Below are positions 59,486 to 64,000 of a stretch of DNA of 64,000 nucleotides, in pieces. Positions within the stretch are counted from its first letter, which is position 1. Every line of letters starts with the position of its first letter. Below the pieces are notes generated by a model that worked only from the letters and a program-made list of their open reading frames with translations, ran no database searches and had not been told where the DNA came from. Both the position numbers and the translations under genes were made by a program. This stretch comes from Drosophila miranda (taxonomy: Eukaryota; Arthropoda; Insecta; Diptera; Drosophilidae): NCBI RefSeq assembly GCF_003369915.1, contig NW_022881603.1, forward strand, positions 5,501,249 to 5,565,248, written 5' to 3'.

Positions 59486-59566
59486 CCTGCAGTAGTATGC
59501 TCTCACGGTTCGGGCAACGCGAAGGGGCACTTGCCCATGCGGCAACACAACGGACCTTTTATAGGT

Positions 59567-59589
59567 CCCCCCCCCCCCCCCCCCCCCCC
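59567..59589 (+). repeat. poly(C) tract of 23 bases
   Basis: Homopolymer in the 3' UTR of the LOA-like copy. The exact length is error-prone in any sequencing chemistry. Confidence 0.9.
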
Positions 59590-59631
59590 AACCGACTACC
59601 GCCTTAACCTAACCTAACCTAATATTGTATT

Positions 59632-59860
59632 TTGTTTACGGATTTTACAGGTTGTTCAAGTGCGCACAAACCTTAAAAATTAGTGTCGGTAGCAAAATGC
59701 AAATTGTCTTCAAATCTGTTTATCATGCAAAATCAATGGAAATTTTCGTAGGTATAGTATACTCGTATTATTTGAGAGTTCCATTTCATTCCGTTTGCAT
59801 TAGAAGTAATTAGTCAGAGCCGATCAGAGGCCCGACCGTGGGCATACATGTAAAGGACAG
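59632..59860. other. intergenic DNA between LINE and LTR element
   Basis: AT-rich, no ORF of note. The 5' boundary of the following LTR may lie at 59849 or 59861. Confidence 0.4.
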
Positions 59861-60134
59861 TGTATCAAGCAGTTAACACTATTCTATCTAAATTAACTTT
59901 GAACTTAAGATACCATCGATGAGACCTAACCGATATAACCAGACTTAACCGATGTTTAAAAGACCTAACCGATAAGGGGTTATCGATATGGGAGTCGGTT
60001 GCTGGAAGTAGAAGCAGAAAGTTGAACAAAAAGTCGGAAGAACAGACTCATTAATTGCACATCTTAAATCATACATTTTGTACTCTTTTTCGAATAACAC
60101 TATTAATAAACGATACATTATTATTAATCTTACA
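59861..60134 (+). repeat. 5' LTR of a second gypsy-like element (left edge uncertain)
   Basis: Ends ...TTAATCTTACA directly before a primer site. It contains four near-repeats of ACCTAACCGAT/CTTAACCGAT (59928-59990) and AATAAACGA near 60110. TGTATCAAGC at 59861 or TGTAAAGG at 59849 is the likely start. The partner LTR lies outside the window, so the edge cannot be fixed. Confidence 0.65.
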
Positions 60135-60136
60135 TT

Positions 60137-60152
60137 TGGGGGCTCGTCCGCG
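60137..60152 (+). other. primer binding site, tRNA-Pro-like
   Basis: TGGGGGCTCGTCCG lies two bases after the LTR. It resembles the Pro-tRNA complement used by several retroelements; the tRNA assignment is by resemblance only. Confidence 0.6.
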
Positions 60153-60539
60153 TCGAATACAGAGCTCGGAGTGTGTGAAAAAGAAAAACAGAAGAAAGCA
60201 GAAGCTGATGCAAGAAGAGGATTGTTGAAAAGTTGTTAAAGTTGTTGTTTGTAGCTACATAAAGTTGTAAAGTTGTTGTTGGTGGCTATAAACATTAAGT
60301 TGAACAATCCAAATTCTGTGAGCCTAACAGTAGACACGGAGTTTAATAAAAGATCGGTCGTTTAATTCGGTTGGAAAATTGTGAAATTCATTGTCGCGCC
60401 GCAGCGTCGCCTTGTCCGTGCGCAGTACGTACGCAAGCAGAAAAAACACGCACAGACACGTTGTGTGTGATACACACTTATAAACAGAAAAGACAAGCAC
60501 TCGTCGGGTACACAGACACAAGTCGAAAAGAGCCGCAAA
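60153..60539 (+). other. leader of the second gypsy-like element
   Basis: About 390 bp between primer site and the gag start, with AAAGTTGTT repeats (60235-60275). No ORF of its own is convincing. Confidence 0.6.
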
Positions 60540-63500
60540 ATGATGCAAACACCGCCGCCGTTGCACTGGAAAGAGAGAGAGAAGGAAGAAGCTGTACCAG
60601 GAACGTCGCGCCCGAGTGCAAACGAGATGGAAGATTTAGAAAATGCGGAAAACAATACTGATGACAAGATTGATCAAATGATAAAGTTGCTAAGTTTGAA
60701 AGTGCTTTGCGATGAGCAACGAGAAATCCAAATGAAGATCGCTCCAGATAATTTTACAAAAGTTGTGAGCGATTGTGATGGAAAATCGGTTCCCATAGAA
60801 AAATGGTTTGAGATATTCGAAAAAAATGCCGACGCATATGAGCTTACTGAAAAGCAAAAGTATGTGCAGGCCAGAGGAAAAATGACCGGTGCAGCTAAGC
60901 TTTTCCTTGAAGCTGAATGCGTGTGCACCTATGAGAAACTCAAGAACGTATTATTGGATGAATTCACATGTAGCTATAACAGTGCAGACATTCATAAGCT
61001 GCTGCAAGAAAGAAAGAGGAAGAGTAGTGAGTCGATGCACGAGTACTTGCTGCAGATGAGAAAAATAGCAGCAGTCGGACATGTTGAAGACGCGGCTGTT
61101 ATAAGCCATATTGTGAACGGTCTGGACATAAGAAACGAGTATAAGTATGCCATGTATCGCTGTAAGACCTTCAGGGCCTTGAAAGAAGAGTTCGATATCT
61201 ATGATCGTTTGAACATATCGGAGAAGAAGGGCAATAACGAACAGCATAAAACGAGTTTCAAGCAGCAAAGTGGGCAAAGCGGTAAAAAAGAATATTGCTA
61301 TAACTGTGGATCAGGAGAACACAAACGCAAAGACTGCAAAGCCGAAACGAAGTGTTTTAAGTGCAATCAGAATGGTCACATTTCGCGTAACTGTCCTTAT
61401 GAAGCTGATAAAGTTGATAAATTTCGCGTCATTTTGGATCGCAGTCGCATGAAAAAAATTCAAATAAACGGCATTGTTGTTGACTGTCTTGTGGATACAG
61501 GGTCAGATGTAACCATAATCAAAGGGAGTATGTTGAAGACCATGAAAAACGTTAAACTTTTGAAGTGCACAACTATGTTGCGCGGTCTGGGTCAGATATC
61601 AACAAAGCCTGTTGGATACTTTAATGCAGAAGTTACCGTGGATAAGTTGCAGACCACACAGAAGTTTTTAGTAGTCCCCAGTAGCCAGATTGATTTCGAC
61701 GCACTTTTGGGGCATGATTTCATTAAAAAGTTCCGTTTCGTCGCTGATATGCAAGGATACACGTTTTTGAAGCATGACGCAGATCCTGTGCCAACAGATG
61801 AGCATGCTCTTATATATAATGAAACTGAAGAGTCATCTTTTGTAGCTCCGCCGCAATATCGAAAAGACGTTGAACAGATGATAAGAAACATTTACCAAAT
61901 TCCCACAGAAGTTGCAAAGCAGTCTCCAATCCAACTGAAGATAGTTCCCGACGGAGTAATCAAGACGTTTTATCACTCACCGAGTTGTTTATCAACAGAC
62001 GAAGCCAGTGCCGTAAAGAAGCAAGTCGAAGAATGGATCGAGCAAGGAATCGTGCGCAAGTCGTCTTCAAATGTAGCGAGCAGAGTTGTCGTCGTGAAGA
62101 AAAAAGATGGTACACTTAGAGTTTGCGTAGACTACAGGAAGTTAAACATCATGGTATTGCTGGACTGCTTCCCAGTCCCGGTCATGGAGGAAGTCTTGGA
62201 AAAGCTGCAGTCGGCTAAGTGGTTTACCATAATGGACCTTGAAAACGGATTTTTCCATGTGCCTATGGAAGAGCAAAGCAAGTCGTATACGGCCTTCGTC
62301 ACGAAGGAGGGATTATTCGAGTTTAATAAAGCGCCTTTCGGATTCAAGAACTCGCCAGCTGCGTTCATTCGGTTCGTAAGCTATATTTTTCAAGAATTAA
62401 TCAACTCTGACATTATGCAGCTTTATATGGACGACATAATTGTTTACGCCGCGTCGCCCGAGGTATGCATGAGGAAGACGAAGTTGGTTCTGGAGACAGC
62501 TGCGCAGTTTGGCCTAAAGATCAAGTGGAAGAAATGTAGCTTCATGCAGCCACGCATTAGCTTTCTGGGCCATATCATTGAGGACGGGAGAATCTGGCCC
62601 GGCAAAGAGAAGACAGCAGCTGTCAGTCGGTTTGCTACGCCCAAAGACATTAAAGCAGTTCAAGCATTTCTGGGACTCACAGGCTTTTTCAGAAAGTTCA
62701 TCCCTGGCTATGCACAAGTTTCCCGGCCGCTCACGAATCTACTCAGGAAGGAAGCAGTTTTCAACATTGGCGAAGCAGAGCAACAATCGCTACAAACCTT
62801 AAAGAATCTGCTTGTAATCGCACCTGTATTACATTTATACTCACGAGAAGCGCCAACGGAACTCCACACGGATGCATCCAAAGAAGGTTTCGGAGCAGTT
62901 TTGTTGCAGCAGTTTGATGGCAATTTCCACCCGATATACTATTGGAGTAAAAAGACTACACAAGATGAGCCCAAACGTCACAGTTACTATTTGGAGGTCA
63001 AAGCTGCATACCTCGCACTCAAGAAGTTTCGTCACTACCTGTTGGGACTCAAATTTGATCTTGCCACTGACTGTGCGGCGTTTAAGCAGACAACAACGAA
63101 AGCAGATATACCCAGAGAAGTTTCGCAGTGGATTCTGTATATGGAGGACTTTACATTCAAAGCAGTACACCGCCCAGGGGACAGAATGAGACACGTGGAC
63201 TGTCTCAGTCGTTTTCCGCAGACATGCATGTTCGTGACGACGGAGCTAACAGCTCGGATAAAGAAAGCACAGCAGGATGACGATTTCATCAAAGCCACAG
63301 TTGAGATCCTGAAGCAGCACCCATATCAAGACTACAAGCTGAAAGGAGGTCTTCTCTTCAAATCTGTAAATGGCAATGACTTATTATTGGTTCCAAGGTT
63401 GATGGAAAGGGAAATCATTCAAGGATCGCATGAAGTTGGTCATTTCTCCACAGCGAAGACAATGCACTCAGTTCAGCAGCAATACTGGATTCCGCACCTT

Positions 63501-64000
63501 GAACGGAAACTAAATAAGTTGATTACTAATTGTATCAGTTGTATAATTTTCAGCAAAAAGTTGGGCAAACAAGAAGGCTTTCTTCATTGCATTGACAAGG
63601 GTGACACACCACTATACACGCTGCACGTTGATCATTTGGGACCAATGGATTGGTCAGCCATTGCGACAGCCAAGCAATACAAGTACATTTTTGCTGTGGT
63701 AGATGCATTCTCCAAGTTTGTGTGGCTGTTCCCAACTAAGTCAGCGAGCGATTGGTCATTTGTGTTTGGTTTTCCCAAGCGCATAGTCAGCGACAGAGGA
63801 GCAGCGTTTACATCCAACGCATTCAGCGAGTTTCTCAACGAGAAAAAAGTAGAACATGTGTGTACAACGACGTCAAAGGTTGTTGGCAACGGTCAGATTG
63901 AGCGGGTGAACCGTTCAATTTTGGGTATCATCGCAAAGCTCTCAGCTCAGGAGTCAACGAAGTGGTACAAACATGTGCCACAGGTCCAGATGGCGATTAA
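60540..64000 (+). CDS. gypsy-type gag-pol polyprotein, open to the window edge
   Basis: One frame from ATG ATG at 60540 runs without a stop to base 64000 (at least 1,153 codons). Gag-like helices (ENFEKW-type VPIEKWFEIFEKNADAYELT) are followed by two CCHC knuckles, CYNCGSGEHKRKDC (about 253) and CFKCNQNGHISRNC (about 272). Protease is CLVDTGSDVTII (Asp 319). RT has VCVDYRKLN, FTIMDLENGFFHVPM and YMDDIIVY (629-636). RNase H has HTDASKEGFGAVLL and YLEVKAAYLALKKFRHYL. The integrase head is HEVGHFSTAKTMH...CISC, with Asp 1031, Asp 1085 and Glu 1121, a D-35-E spacing. Gag and pol are fused without a frameshift. The integrase core end and any env lie beyond the window. Confidence 0.93.
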   Translation, partial: MMQTPPPLHWKEREKEEAVPGTSRPSANEMEDLENAENNTDDKIDQMIKLLSLKVLCDEQREIQMKIAPDNFTKVVSDCDGKSVPIEKWFEIFEKNADAYELTEKQKYVQARGKMTGAAKLFLEAECVCTYEKLKNVLLDEFTCSYNSADIHKLLQERKRKSSESMHEYLLQMRKIAAVGHVEDAAVISHIVNGLDIRNEYKYAMYRCKTFRALKEEFDIYDRLNISEKKGNNEQHKTSFKQQSGQSGKKEYCYNCGSGEHKRKDCKAETKCFKCNQNGHISRNCPYEADKVDKFRVILDRSRMKKIQINGIVVDCLVDTGSDVTIIKGSMLKTMKNVKLLKCTTMLRGLGQISTKPVGYFNAEVTVDKLQTTQKFLVVPSSQIDFDALLGHDFIKKFRFVADMQGYTFLKHDADPVPTDEHALIYNETEESSFVAPPQYRKDVEQMIRNIYQIPTEVAKQSPIQLKIVPDGVIKTFYHSPSCLSTDEASAVKKQVEEWIEQGIVRKSSSNVASRVVVVKKKDGTLRVCVDYRKLNIMVLLDCFPVPVMEEVLEKLQSAKWFTIMDLENGFFHVPMEEQSKSYTAFVTKEGLFEFNKAPFGFKNSPAAFIRFVSYIFQELINSDIMQLYMDDIIVYAASPEVCMRKTKLVLETAAQFGLKIKWKKCSFMQPRISFLGHIIEDGRIWPGKEKTAAVSRFATPKDIKAVQAFLGLTGFFRKFIPGYAQVSRPLTNLLRKEAVFNIGEAEQQSLQTLKNLLVIAPVLHLYSREAPTELHTDASKEGFGAVLLQQFDGNFHPIYYWSKKTTQDEPKRHSYYLEVKAAYLALKKFRHYLLGLKFDLATDCAAFKQTTTKADIPREVSQWILYMEDFTFKAVHRPGDRMRHVDCLSRFPQTCMFVTTELTARIKKAQQDDDFIKATVEILKQHPYQDYKLKGGLLFKSVNGNDLLLVPRLMEREIIQGSHEVGHFSTAKTMHSVQQQYWIPHLERKLNKLITNCISCIIFSKKLGKQEGFLHCIDKGDTPLYTLHVDHLGPMDWSAIATAKQYKYIFAVVDAFSKFVWLFPTKSASDWSFVFGFPKRIVSDRGAAFTSNAFSEFLNEKKVEHVCTTTSKVVGNGQIERVNRSILGIIAKLSAQESTKWYKHVPQVQMAI

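Larger units (their letters stand above)
58635..59619 (+). mobile_element. 5'-truncated LOA-like LINE with poly(C) run
   Basis: Perfect 12-bp target duplication TAATATTGTATT (58623-58634 and 59620-59631). It starts inside ORF2, ends in CCTAACCTAACCTAA, and has 23 consecutive C at 59567-59589 in its 3' UTR. Same tail type as the LINE at 43263-51681, but the RNase H sequence is only distantly similar, so they are related families. Confidence 0.92.

Overview
The window looks like euchromatic-to-degenerating DNA of a Drosophila of the obscura/pseudoobscura group. The host genes with recognisable products are split by short introns (about 50-125 nt) and are clear orthologues of fly genes: glyoxalase 1, RagC-D, mRpS17, the myelin-regulatory-factor homologue, spaghetti (RPAP3) and dopamine N-acetyltransferase. 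From memory all of these lie on D. melanogaster 2R (Muller element C). Two of them carry frame-breaking small deletions, a third is partly duplicated, and young, nested transposons fill much of the space between them. That mixture fits a young degenerating sex chromosome such as the D. miranda neo-Y (Muller C), but the species and chromosome are inference.

Layout. 1-5 kb: non-coding DNA with a 136-bp tandem duplication and a dead Tc1-like element. 5-7.7 kb: a broken Glo1 gene flanked by copies of a dispersed repeat. 7.8-19.2 kb: one three-level nest, a minus-strand gypsy-like LTR element (TSD CCTT) that holds a PIF/Harbinger two-gene element at its 5' end and a nearly intact copia-type element inside its 5' LTR (TSD GGCAT). 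21-23.6 kb: RagC-D plus a truncated tandem copy of its 3' half. 24.5-25.1 kb: mRpS17, followed by a 5'-truncated I-like non-LTR element (12-bp TSD). 27.2-32 kb: the Myrf homologue with a one-base frameshift. 32-40 kb: non-coding, with a DINE-1/INE-1-like composite. 40.3-42.3 kb: spag, apparently intact. 43.2-51.7 kb: a LINE (11-bp TSD) interrupted by a complete BEL/Pao element (5-bp TSD). 52-56 kb: two small unrecognised ORFs and the Dat gene. 56-57.2 kb: a second DINE-1-like copy. 58.6-59.6 kb: a 5'-truncated LOA-like LINE with a 23-base poly(C) run. 59.9 kb to the window end: the 5' LTR and a continuous gag-pol frame of a third LTR retrotransposon that runs off the edge.

The host genes are unrelated housekeeping and neural functions: methylglyoxal detoxification, mTORC1 amino-acid sensing, mitochondrial translation, a membrane-tethered transcription factor, HSP90/R2TP assembly and amine acetylation. 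The most unusual signal is a dispersed repeat whose TATACC-rich end lies 69-75 bp upstream of the start codons of Glo1, mRpS17 and spag. Two copies of the repeat carry remnants of the same small ORF.
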